This document shows, in pieces, positions 6,542-12,828 of a stretch of DNA of 12,828 bases. Each line of letters starts with the position of its first letter. Positions within the stretch are counted from its first letter, which is position 1. The DNA is taken from assembly GCA_030647845.1 (NCBI GenBank), contig JAUSIO010000027.1:1-12828 (forward strand). Direction: 5' to 3'. The DNA comes from a bacterium. Lineage in GTDB: Bacteria > Patescibacteriota > Minisyncoccia > Phycocordibacterales > SBAW01. The position numbers and the translations under genes were made by a program. The notes under the pieces are model-generated. The model was not told the DNA's origin. It ran no database searches and saw only the letters and a program-made list of their open reading frames with translations.

Positions 6542-7138
6542 TCAGACGAGTTTTTCGGCTACCTCCAAGCAAGCGATGAACTTGGGTCCCTGGTCGAAAC
6601 CGAAGGCCTCGCGCGGCGGAAGCGTTTCTTTGCTAAACCACGCGTAGCCGATTGCTTCTTGGCCGCCGACCACAGTTTTGCCGAATTCCGGTTCATCAAG
6701 CAAGCGGACTGGGTAGTAATCTGATACCGTGTGCTTGCCATACTCCGGGCCGAAGTCCGGGTTATTGCCGACGTCCTGCTGGTTCGCACACTGCAGTCCG
6801 ATGACCGGCTGGTCCCACGGCACGAGCATCTCGATACCGCATTTGAGGTCGGTCAGGAAATGCCGGCGCAACGCGTCTGCCTTGCTTTCGTTCTTGCGGA
6901 TCTTGCCGCCGACGGAGCACCACTTCCCTCTTTCTTTGCCGGTGCCGCGCACTATGGCGAGTGCCTCGACAACGCCGTTTCTGCGCCGCACGGCAACGCC
7001 ATCAACGCAAGGAATAGGCTGGATTGCCGCAACGAGCAGGTAGAGCTCGTAGAGCATGAAACCTTCCGCGTCGAAGAGGTCGTTGCGTGTCCGAAGTTCG
7101 GCCGCAAGCTCTCCCGTAGCGATATTCTTGAGTGACAA
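6542..7138 (-). CDS. Nudix-fold protein with degenerate Nudix box
   Basis: A 198-residue protein. Nudix enzymes hydrolyse nucleoside diphosphates linked to another group, such as sugar nucleotides. Seen: PIPCVDGVAV, a strand typical of this fold, then GKWCSVGGKIRKNE and a Nudix-like helix. Against the box G-x5-E-x7-R-E-U-x-E-E-x-G-U, G78, E84 and R92 are kept, but the catalytic glutamates are replaced: H93, T96 and D97 stand where E, E and E are expected. A few Nudix-related families do have an RHxxxTL-like helix, so activity is not excluded but is doubtful. The start is TTG at 7138, supported by AGGAG 8 bases upstream and a good promoter; an ATG at 7146 is out of frame. Eight of nine phenylalanines use TTC, unlike the plus-strand neighbours. 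Confidence 0.75.
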   Translation of the reverse strand: MSLKNIATGELAAELRTRNDLFDAEGFMLYELYLLVAAIQPIPCVDGVAVRRRNGVVEALAIVRGTGKERGKWCSVGGKIRKNESKADALRRHFLTDLKCGIEMLVPWDQPVIGLQCANQQDVGNNPDFGPEYGKHTVSDYYPVRLLDEPEFGKTVVGGQEAIGYAWFSKETLPPREAFGFDQGPKFIACLEVAEKLV

Positions 7139-7146
7139 GGGGACAT

Positions 7147-7151
7147 CTCCT
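7147..7151 (-). promoter_or_regulatory. Ribosome binding site supporting a TTG start
   Basis: AGGAG on the minus strand lies 8 bases before the TTG at 7138. It decides the start, since no in-frame ATG exists nearby and the ATG at 7146 opens a different, unsupported frame. Confidence 0.75.
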
Positions 7152-7176
7152 GTTTCTTCGTGAAGTTCCGCCCAGT

Positions 7177-7205
7177 AGCATATAGTAGCCGCTCGGTTTT
7201 GTCAA
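7177..7205 (-). promoter_or_regulatory. Sigma-70 promoter of the Nudix-like gene
   Basis: On the minus strand a perfect TTGACA (7200-7205), a 17-base spacer and TATGCT (7177-7182) form a strong promoter. Transcription would start near 7170, giving a leader of about 32 bases with a Shine-Dalgarno. It diverges from the methyltransferase gene at 7246. Confidence 0.82.
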
Positions 7206-7242
7206 TATAGGGCAGATATGGGCGAAACTATATACTAGCCGC
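7180..7242. repeat. Direct repeat of 13 bases spaced by 50, in the divergent promoter region
   Basis: ATATAGTAGCCGC (7180-7192) and ATATACTAGCCGC (7230-7242) differ at one base, and their starts are exactly 50 bases apart. The first copy overlaps the -10 of the minus-strand promoter; the second contains the TATACT box of the plus-strand gene. Either they are a pair of operator sites, or two similar -10 regions for the plus strand. Confidence 0.55.
7231..7236 (+). promoter_or_regulatory. Putative -10 box for a leaderless methyltransferase transcript
   Basis: TATACT matches the -10 consensus at five of six positions and ends 9 bases before the ATG at 7246, with no Shine-Dalgarno between. As the first gene of the right-hand block it needs a promoter here, which raises confidence. 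The -35 is weak. Confidence 0.55.
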
Positions 7243-7245
7243 ATT

Positions 7246-8457
7246 ATGCCAGTAAGCAGTTGCTCCCTGTGTGCCTCCAGCGAGCTCGAACTCGTTATTG
7301 ATTTAGGGTTCCACCCCCTTGCGGACACGTTTATAAAAAAAGAGGAGCTGATGCAACCAGAGGTGCGCTACCCATTGCAAGTGTTGTTGTGTAAAAGTTG
7401 CGGCCACGCGATGAGCTCGTATGTGGTGCCTGCTACCAAGCGCTACCAGGAGCACGACTACAGTTACGACTCGGGTAACTCAAAAGTGTCAGTCGAGCAT
7501 TTTGGCGAGATGGCGCAAGAGGCCATACAAAAAGTCGGCGTGGGTGCTGGCGACTTGGTCGTGGACATCGGCGGCAACGTCGGCACCCTACTCGATGCGT
7601 TTCGCGCACAAGCAGGCACACACATTCTTAACATCGAACCGGCAGGAAACATCGCCGATATCGCGGAGAAAAACGGTGTCGAAACCGTGCGTAACTTTTT
7701 TGGCGGCGAGGTTGCACACACGATAGCCAAACGCGGTGGCGCCAAAGTCATCGCGATGACCAACGCCTTCAACCACATCGCGTATCTCGACGACTTTATG
7801 CAAGGCATTGTACAAGCCCTGCGGCCGGACGGCGCGTTTCTTATCGAAGTGCCATATCTCTTGCACTTGGTGGAAAAACTCGCGTTCGACACCGTGTATC
7901 TCGAGCACGTCTCCTACTTCGCCTTGCGGCCATTGCGCACATATTTTAAAAAATTCGGGCTGGTGATATCCGACGTTATCGAAAACGATTATATGGGCGG
8001 CTCGATGCGACTGTATGTCCGCAAAAGCGGGCCGGGGTTTGCGGGGCTTGCCGACATGGTCGCGCGTGAGGAAGCGGCACAGCTTTTTGACCCGTTGATG
8101 TATCGAGGTTTTATGCAAAAGGTGTTGGCATTCAAATTCTCGTTGCTCAAAGAACTGCTGGAGGCAAAAGCGGAGGGCGGGCGCATCGTGGGCATCGGCG
8201 CGGCGACCAAGGGCAACACCCTACTTAACTACTGCGGCATCGACGCCACTCTGCTTGAGTTTGTTACCGACGCATCAGTGCTTAAAATTGGCAAATATAC
8301 CCCGGGGAGTCATCTTGAAATCAAGCCCGATGAAGCAATAACCGCAGGGATAACACACGCGCTTATATTGCCCTGGAACATCGGCGACTTTTTGCGCGGT
8401 AAACTTACTCCCAAATACCCCTCTCTTGTCTTTATCACGCCCCATATGGGAGAATAG
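7246..8457 (+). CDS. Zinc-binding sugar C-methyltransferase (TylCIII/NovU/TcaB9-like)
   Basis: A 403-residue SAM-dependent methyltransferase with the three-part layout of deoxysugar C-methyltransferases. Seen: an N-terminal zinc-binding domain with C6, C9, C49 and C52 (CSLC, CKSC); a SAM-binding motif DIGGNVG at residues 107-113; a catalytic histidine candidate H177 in NAFNHI; Y218-x-E220-H221 in VYLEHVSYF, matching the Y-x-E-H active site described for TcaB9; and the C-terminal GAATKGNTLLNY and GKYTPGSHLEI motifs. Family members methylate C3 of a 4-keto sugar nucleotide to give branched sugars; some relatives act elsewhere, so the exact substrate is unknown. It heads the right block, 7 bases before the cupin gene, which may supply or use the same intermediate. 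Confidence 0.9.
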   Translation: MPVSSCSLCASSELELVIDLGFHPLADTFIKKEELMQPEVRYPLQVLLCKSCGHAMSSYVVPATKRYQEHDYSYDSGNSKVSVEHFGEMAQEAIQKVGVGAGDLVVDIGGNVGTLLDAFRAQAGTHILNIEPAGNIADIAEKNGVETVRNFFGGEVAHTIAKRGGAKVIAMTNAFNHIAYLDDFMQGIVQALRPDGAFLIEVPYLLHLVEKLAFDTVYLEHVSYFALRPLRTYFKKFGLVISDVIENDYMGGSMRLYVRKSGPGFAGLADMVAREEAAQLFDPLMYRGFMQKVLAFKFSLLKELLEAKAEGGRIVGIGAATKGNTLLNYCGIDATLLEFVTDASVLKIGKYTPGSHLEIKPDEAITAGITHALILPWNIGDFLRGKLTPKYPSLVFITPHMGE

Positions 8458-8464
8458 GACCAGT

Positions 8465-8860
8465 ATGAAACTTGAGCATAAAGACATAAATTTCGAGGAC
8501 GCGCGCGGCACTATCACAGACATTTGGGTCAAAGAGCCGAAGGAACACTGCACGATTATTGTTACAAAAAAGGGTGGCATACGCGGCAACCACTACCACA
8601 AAGTGTCCCGCCAACACGATTTTTTGGTGAGCGGTAAATTCGATGTCTATTCTAGAAAAAATAATGAGGAGCAGATAGTGAAGACACTATGGCAACCGTA
8701 TGACCTTTTGACCTTTGACCTCGGCGAGGCACACGAATTTGTTGCCCTTGAAGATTCGATATGGATAACGTTTGTCGACGGCCTGCGTGGCGGTGACGAT
8801 TTTGAGAAAGACACTTATCGTCTTGAGGTGCCGCTCCATGTGCAGGCGCAAGCGGCATGA
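8465..8860 (+). CDS. Cupin-fold protein, likely sugar-nucleotide epimerase/isomerase
   Basis: A 131-residue single-domain cupin. Seen: an N-terminal lead (DARGTITDIWVKEP), the first cupin motif with H43 and H45 in GGIRGNHYHK ending at G57, and the second motif around PYDLLTFDLGEAHEF with a third histidine. The RGNHYHK form resembles the cupin domains of capsule enzymes such as CapF and of WxcM/FdtA-like sugar isomerases, and more distantly dTDP-4-dehydrorhamnose 3,5-epimerase. It may epimerise or isomerise a 4-keto sugar nucleotide, which would suit the neighbouring C-methyltransferase. The start at 8465 is chosen because AGGA lies 5 bases upstream and the upstream in-frame ATG at 8426 overlaps the previous gene. 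The stop overlaps the next start as ATGA. Confidence 0.82.
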   Translation: MKLEHKDINFEDARGTITDIWVKEPKEHCTIIVTKKGGIRGNHYHKVSRQHDFLVSGKFDVYSRKNNEEQIVKTLWQPYDLLTFDLGEAHEFVALEDSIWITFVDGLRGGDDFEKDTYRLEVPLHVQAQAA

Positions 8861-10077
8861 ATATTGCAATAAGTATTCGGCGCCTCAATATCCGTGGCGG
8901 CGCGCAGCGCATGGTCGCGCACGCGGCAAAGCAGTGGCGCGCACAGGGCCACCGAGTAACGATTTATACTCTCTATTACGACAAAGAGGCGTGCTACCCG
9001 GAGATACTCAAGGACTTCAGGGTAGTGGTTGCCGACGATGAGGTCACTGCGCGGATGCGCGCAACCGGGATGCTCCAAGGTCCCGTCGGGTATCTGCGCA
9101 ATTTTATCAACGAAAGCCGCGCCGCGCGCAACTTGGCGCTCAAAATGGAAAAAGACACCGATGTCCTGCACCCGCATGACCAGCTCGTCTATCGCAGTGT
9201 GCGCTATTTTAAAAAAGAGGTACGTAACGTGCCGGCGGTGTGGATGCTCGACGACATGCCAACCAAAAAACATTCACTCCTGCGCAACTCACAGTTTGAC
9301 CAGACGATTAAAACATCACTTCTCAAACACTGGTGGTACTGGTTTGTCGACATACTCGACTACTGGTTTTTCTTGCGGTATCTTGACTCGATTGCGGTCG
9401 TCGACACGCGCGACAAAGAGTGGGCCGAAGAAGCTTTTAACAAGCCAACCAAAATTGTGCGCAACGGTCTCGATATTGCCGAGTTTCCTTTTATGTCGCG
9501 CACCGGTATACAGGAAAAAAAGATACACCTACTTGCCGTGGCGCTCCTTTTGCCGCACCGGCGCTTCGAGGATTGCATCGAGTCGGTACGCGTACTTCTC
9601 GAGCGCGGGTTTGAGCCAACACTTTCTATAATCGGTGCGCCTCTGGACCCCACGTATGAGCGCAAACTCCATGCGTTGGTACACGAACGCGGGCTTGAGA
9701 CATACGTCCACTTTCTTGGCAAAGTGTCGCACGACGACTTGTTGGCGGCGTTCCGCGCGGCTGATATTTTTGTGTTTGTTGCGCACCTACAAAGCTGGGG
9801 GCTTGCGGTGTTTGAGGCGATGTCAATGGGGCTCCCGGTTATCGTCTCGGAAACTACCGGCGCGTCCGAGGTGTTAGAAGATAGAAATACCGCCATGATC
9901 GTACCGCCCTACAGCCCCGAAAAAATAGCAGATGCCGCGGTGGCTCTCGTAGACTCTGCGTTGTACCAGAGGATATCAAAAGATGCCCGCACTTTTGTCG
10001 AGCAAGAAATTAGTTGGGAGCGGTACGCGCAAGAACTACTCTATATGTTTGAAGAAGCACGCAGACACTATGCATAA
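8857..10077 (+). CDS. Glycosyltransferase family 4 (GT-B fold)
   Basis: A 406-residue glycosyltransferase of normal GT4 length. Seen: the N-terminal glycine-rich loop RGGAQRMVAHAAKQW, a long charged middle region with DVLHPHDQLVYRS, the donor-domain start LLAVALLLPHRRFEDCIE, VHFLGKVSHDDLLAAFRAADIFVF, and the E-x7-E region at residues 312-320. There the first glutamate is replaced by Q312 while E320 is kept (QSWGLAVFEAMSMG). This change occurs in some GT4 members, but it removes one conserved acidic residue. A typical GT4 tail follows, GASEVLEDRNTAMIVPP. It is coupled by ATGA to the cupin gene and overlaps the next gene by 8 bases. Donor and acceptor are unknown. Confidence 0.9.
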   Translation: MNIAISIRRLNIRGGAQRMVAHAAKQWRAQGHRVTIYTLYYDKEACYPEILKDFRVVVADDEVTARMRATGMLQGPVGYLRNFINESRAARNLALKMEKDTDVLHPHDQLVYRSVRYFKKEVRNVPAVWMLDDMPTKKHSLLRNSQFDQTIKTSLLKHWWYWFVDILDYWFFLRYLDSIAVVDTRDKEWAEEAFNKPTKIVRNGLDIAEFPFMSRTGIQEKKIHLLAVALLLPHRRFEDCIESVRVLLERGFEPTLSIIGAPLDPTYERKLHALVHERGLETYVHFLGKVSHDDLLAAFRAADIFVFVAHLQSWGLAVFEAMSMGLPVIVSETTGASEVLEDRNTAMIVPPYSPEKIADAAVALVDSALYQRISKDARTFVEQEISWERYAQELLYMFEEARRHYA

Positions 10078-11980
10078 TAGCGCCAAGATACTCGTCGCGC
10101 TGTACGAGGCAAAACAGGTGCGACGAGCGCTGGAGTATTTGGAGTCCAAAAAAATCCCGCTTGAGCAGTGCCATGTTGTTGCGCTCGAGCGCGAGGTGGT
10201 GCTAGCGCTCACTGAGCGAGGTGTGGTGCATACCCCCGTCACCGCATATGTGCCAGCCAATAGTAATTTTGAGTCGCTCTACTACAAAACACAGGCTCTT
10301 GCGTGGAGTATGTTTAGACATCCCGCTATGCAATTTTACCGCTTCCGCGGTATCGCGCTTGGTGAAGTGCAAGTGCCGGTAGTACAATTTTATCTTGACA
10401 AATTAATACATGCCGTATATACGGCAGAGAGTGTAGCAGAGAGTGCCGGGCCGTTTTCTTCTGTTTTGGTGCCATGCTCGACTGTCTCGGTATGGTTGAC
10501 CTCGGGGCCGTTGACACTAGAGCATATCAATTCTTTTACGACTGGATTTCGTCTGTATGCAAACGCAAAAAAAATTCCTTTTATTGAGCTCGGAGAGCAG
10601 AAGTTTGCGTATCTAAAAAAGCCGTTCCTCGAGCGCGTGCAGTATATTGTGTTGAGCGCGGGGCTTCGCATTAATAATTTTTTGGTGGAATCTTTGGTGA
10701 GACAAAAGCCACTCAAGTTGTTCGTGAGCGACTACTGGCGGCATATTGAACCCTTTGTGTCGCGTATGGAAGATGTGGAGCTGGTTGTAATGGACCGCCG
10801 CGAAGCGGCAAAGATTGGTTTGCGCCGCATTTGGAAGTATCGGATGCGCTTTTATCACCCAAAAGACTTTTTAACGCGCGAGGCGCGTGCCGAGGCAGAC
10901 CGTACGATGGAGAGCTTTACGGCAGGGTGGAATAACGCCCGCGCGGACGAAGCATATCGCCAACTCTTTGCGTACAAAGATATTTCTCTATGGCCAGTGT
11001 TTGAACAATCGCTCACTTTTTTAGTTACTGATTTTGCGCGTCGTATGGTTACCGACACGATCAGTTTTGAAATATTATATAAGACCCTTGCTATTAACCG
11101 GGTGCTTTTGCGGGCTGGCCGCGGCGGACAATATCATTATGCCATTGCTGCACAAGTCGCTACCAAGGTCGGCATTCCTTCTATAGAGCTCCAGCACGCT
11201 GGCGCGGTTATAGACCCGCGGCAAGTATTTTCTTTGCTTGATGCTTCGTATCTTGCGGCGTACGGGACGCTCACGCGGGAGCAATATGTAAGCAATCACG
11301 GCTATACGCCGGAACGCATCGTGCCTATTGGCTCGCCACGCTTTGACCGCTACCTTTTGCAAGAAAAGCCCTCGCCAGCACAGCGCGAAGAGCGGCTCGC
11401 CGCTTTTGGTCTCACTGCCTCGCGGCCGGTTGTGCTCGTTTCGGTGCCGTGGGAGACGTCCGGGTTGTCCGCCCAATTTGTCTCTTCTTTTGAGATGGAC
11501 ATCTTTTTTCGCGCACTTAAGCGCGTGCAGCAAGAAGTGCCGGAGGCGCAGATACTGTTTAAGTTTAGAGCCAACAACAGTATCGAAACGTACCGCGCAT
11601 ATTTGCGCACACTGTTTCCAGACGGGGGCATGGCGCTCGCGAGCAAGGAAGACTTTTTTTCACTCGTACTGCTCAGTGATATGGTCTGTTCTAACGACTC
11701 CACAGTTGTCTACGAAACTATGATCGGAAAAAAACCGTTGATACTGTTCCCTTGGAAGGAGTACAACTTCGCACTCACCACCTATCGCCAAGCGGGCTTG
11801 TATCCGGCGTCGGACACCGAACTGGTCTCGATTATACGCTCACTGTGTCAAAAAGGAGGTGCATACCAAGAGGCGGTTACCCGGGGCGAACAATTCCTCG
11901 TAAAAAATTATTGCTTTGACGGCCAAGCGGCCAAGCGGCTTACCCAACTATTACGAGAACAGATTAAGCCGCTCCCGTAG
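10070..11980 (+). CDS. Large GT-B-like transferase (capsule/polyglycerophosphate-transferase-like C-terminal half)
   Basis: A 636-residue protein. Residues about 370-620 show a GT-B-like pattern: IELQHAG at 372-378, a YGTLTREQYV strand, GSPRFDRY at 421-428, VLVSVPWETSG, FKFRANNS, and a donor-site motif SNDSTVVYETMIGKKPLIL with E549. This order (QHG, GxPRxD, then S-T-xx-E) recalls capsule polysaccharide synthases, CDP-glycerol glycerophosphotransferases and related surface-carbohydrate transferases. The N-terminal half (1-330) has no motif I can name; it contains FIELGEQKFAYLKKPFLER and basic patches, and no clear membrane segment. The start at 10070 is chosen because MHNSAKILVALYE begins a likely beta strand and overlaps the previous stop by 8 bases; the in-frame ATG at 9983 lies deep inside the GT4 gene. 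Confidence 0.7.
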   Translation: MHNSAKILVALYEAKQVRRALEYLESKKIPLEQCHVVALEREVVLALTERGVVHTPVTAYVPANSNFESLYYKTQALAWSMFRHPAMQFYRFRGIALGEVQVPVVQFYLDKLIHAVYTAESVAESAGPFSSVLVPCSTVSVWLTSGPLTLEHINSFTTGFRLYANAKKIPFIELGEQKFAYLKKPFLERVQYIVLSAGLRINNFLVESLVRQKPLKLFVSDYWRHIEPFVSRMEDVELVVMDRREAAKIGLRRIWKYRMRFYHPKDFLTREARAEADRTMESFTAGWNNARADEAYRQLFAYKDISLWPVFEQSLTFLVTDFARRMVTDTISFEILYKTLAINRVLLRAGRGGQYHYAIAAQVATKVGIPSIELQHAGAVIDPRQVFSLLDASYLAAYGTLTREQYVSNHGYTPERIVPIGSPRFDRYLLQEKPSPAQREERLAAFGLTASRPVVLVSVPWETSGLSAQFVSSFEMDIFFRALKRVQQEVPEAQILFKFRANNSIETYRAYLRTLFPDGGMALASKEDFFSLVLLSDMVCSNDSTVVYETMIGKKPLILFPWKEYNFALTTYRQAGLYPASDTELVSIIRSLCQKGGAYQEAVTRGEQFLVKNYCFDGQAAKRLTQLLREQIKPLP

Positions 11981-12024
11981 TCATTTCAGTTGCTTTCTAA
12001 AATAAAATGTACGAGTATAGAAAA

Positions 12025-12828
12025 ATGAATACTAAGATGAAAACACCACTTTTTCCGCATTTGCAGTATTGCAATCGCTGCTGCATGCCCGAGACGCAGG
12101 AAAGTATAGATTTTGACGAAATGGGCATTTGTCGTGCCTGTCAATCGTCCGAGCAGAAAATCCATATCGATTGGACTGAACGCGAAAAGCAACTGAAGGA
12201 AATCATAGACGAGGTAAAGTCAAAAGCCGGCAACAACTATGACTGCATTATTCCCATCAGCGGAGGAAAAGATAGTACTTTTCAGCTTCATGTACTTACC
12301 AAACTCTATGGTATGAAGCCGCTTGCGGTGACCTTTAGCCACAACTGGTGGAGCGAGAGCGGTTGGTACAATCTTCAAAACGCGCTTGAGACATTTAATG
12401 TCGACCATATCGCGTTTACCCCGAACCGAGCGCTCATCAACAAGCTTGCTAAACGCTCGATAGAGGGTATCGGCGACACTAGTTGGCATGACCACGCCGG
12501 CGTAGGTTCCTTTCCGCTCCAAGTGGCAGTGAGAAACAAAATCCCGCTCCTCATTTGGGGTGAATCAATTGCTGAATCGTCCGGACGTGCTTCTTACAAA
12601 GATCCAATCCACAAATTTGATAGAGACTATTTTTTGAAACAATCCGCGAAGCTCAGCCCTAAAGAAATGGCTGGAGGCGATGTGAGCGAGCGGGACCTCT
12701 ATCCGTTTGCAGTGCCCAGTGTGGAGGAAATTGAAGCCGCGGGCGTGTGGGGGATACATTTGGGCGATTATATTTTTTGGGACGAAGAGCGCCAGACAGA
12801 ATTTTTAGAGCGGGAATACGGTTGGAAG
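12025..12828 (+). CDS. N-acetyl sugar amidotransferase (WbpG/PseA-like), 3' truncated by window edge
   Basis: The frame is open to the last base, so 268 residues are visible. Seen: a four-cysteine zinc site C16, C19, C36, C39 (YCNRCCMPET, GICRACQ), and the ATP-pyrophosphatase loop ISGGKDST at residues 78-85, followed by VTFSHNWWSESGW and LLIWGESIAES. This is the layout of WbpG and PseA, which use ammonia from a glutaminase partner to turn an N-acetyl group into an acetamidino group on a UDP-sugar or nonulosonic acid precursor. In-frame ATGs at 12007, 12025 and 12037 are all possible starts; none has a clear Shine-Dalgarno. It follows the previous gene by 26-56 bases. Partners like HisH/HisF may lie just to the right. 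Confidence 0.88.
   Translation, partial: MNTKMKTPLFPHLQYCNRCCMPETQESIDFDEMGICRACQSSEQKIHIDWTEREKQLKEIIDEVKSKAGNNYDCIIPISGGKDSTFQLHVLTKLYGMKPLAVTFSHNWWSESGWYNLQNALETFNVDHIAFTPNRALINKLAKRSIEGIGDTSWHDHAGVGSFPLQVAVRNKIPLLIWGESIAESSGRASYKDPIHKFDRDYFLKQSAKLSPKEMAGGDVSERDLYPFAVPSVEEIEAAGVWGIHLGDYIFWDEERQTEFLEREYGWK

Noticed and set aside
6731..7135. Plus-strand open frame of 134 codons opposite the Nudix-like gene
   Set aside because: The minus strand has a promoter, a Shine-Dalgarno, a terminator and a recognisable fold; the plus-strand frame has none of these.
9983..10069. Start of the 636-residue protein at 9983
   Set aside because: It would overlap the GT4 gene by about 95 bases; the ATG at 10070 gives the usual short overlap and a natural N-terminus.
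1..12828. Alternative genetic code with TGA as glycine, as in Gracilibacteria
   Set aside because: TGA ends several genes at ATGA overlaps (1536, 2333, 8857) and at 5836 and 6542 on the minus strand, with family-typical C-termini.
1..12828. CRISPR array, transposon, phage or defence system
   Set aside because: No spaced repeats, transposase, integrase, terminal repeats or defence-type domains were seen on either strand.

Overview
This window is a piece of a bacterial surface-glycan biosynthesis locus. It has two plus-strand gene blocks, at 3-5175 and 7246 to the right edge, separated by three minus-strand genes at 5222-7138. The standard genetic code applies: TGA ends several genes at tight ATGA junctions. 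The organism cannot be fixed from this sequence. The compact layout, several apparently leaderless starts and the gene mix would fit an uncultivated bacterium of the Patescibacteria/CPR type, but that is a low-confidence inference. No rRNA, tRNA, IS element or CRISPR array is visible. No intergenic stretch exceeds about 110 bases.

Left block: the 3' end of an FkbM methyltransferase (3-341), a GT4 glycosyltransferase (388-1539), a second FkbM methyltransferase (1536-2336), a GT9/heptosyltransferase-like glycosyltransferase (2333-3331), a short UDP-glucose/GDP-mannose dehydrogenase-family enzyme without the usual C-terminal domain (3379-4170) and an extended SDR sugar-nucleotide epimerase/dehydratase (4180-5175). 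It ends at a strong hairpin (5178-5207) that also serves the convergent minus-strand gene.

Minus-strand island, read from right to left: a Nudix-fold protein with a degenerate Nudix box (6542-7138), a classical SDR oxidoreductase (5836-6474) and a protein I do not recognise (5222-5755). Each appears to have its own promoter. A terminator separates the first two, and the 107-base divergent region 7139-7245 holds promoters for both directions.

Right block: a zinc-binding sugar C-methyltransferase of the TylCIII/NovU/TcaB9 type (7246-8457), a cupin related to sugar-nucleotide epimerases or isomerases (8465-8860), a GT4 glycosyltransferase (8857-10077), a 636-residue protein whose C-terminal half looks like a GT-B transferase (10070-11980) and the start of an N-acetyl sugar amidotransferase of the WbpG/PseA type (12025-12828, cut by the window edge).

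Taken together (inference), the dehydrogenase, SDR, cupin, C-methyltransferase and amidotransferase would make unusual sugar nucleotides, probably a uronic acid, a C-branched sugar and an acetamidino sugar. The glycosyltransferases would assemble them and the FkbM enzymes would O-methylate the product. The result would be a decorated polysaccharide or glycoconjugate. No flippase, polymerase or ABC exporter is present, so the locus must extend beyond the window. A notable regulatory feature is the mix of two start types: TATAGT/TATACT-like boxes 6-9 bases before ATG with no Shine-Dalgarno, against canonical promoters with Shine-Dalgarno sites for two of the minus-strand genes.
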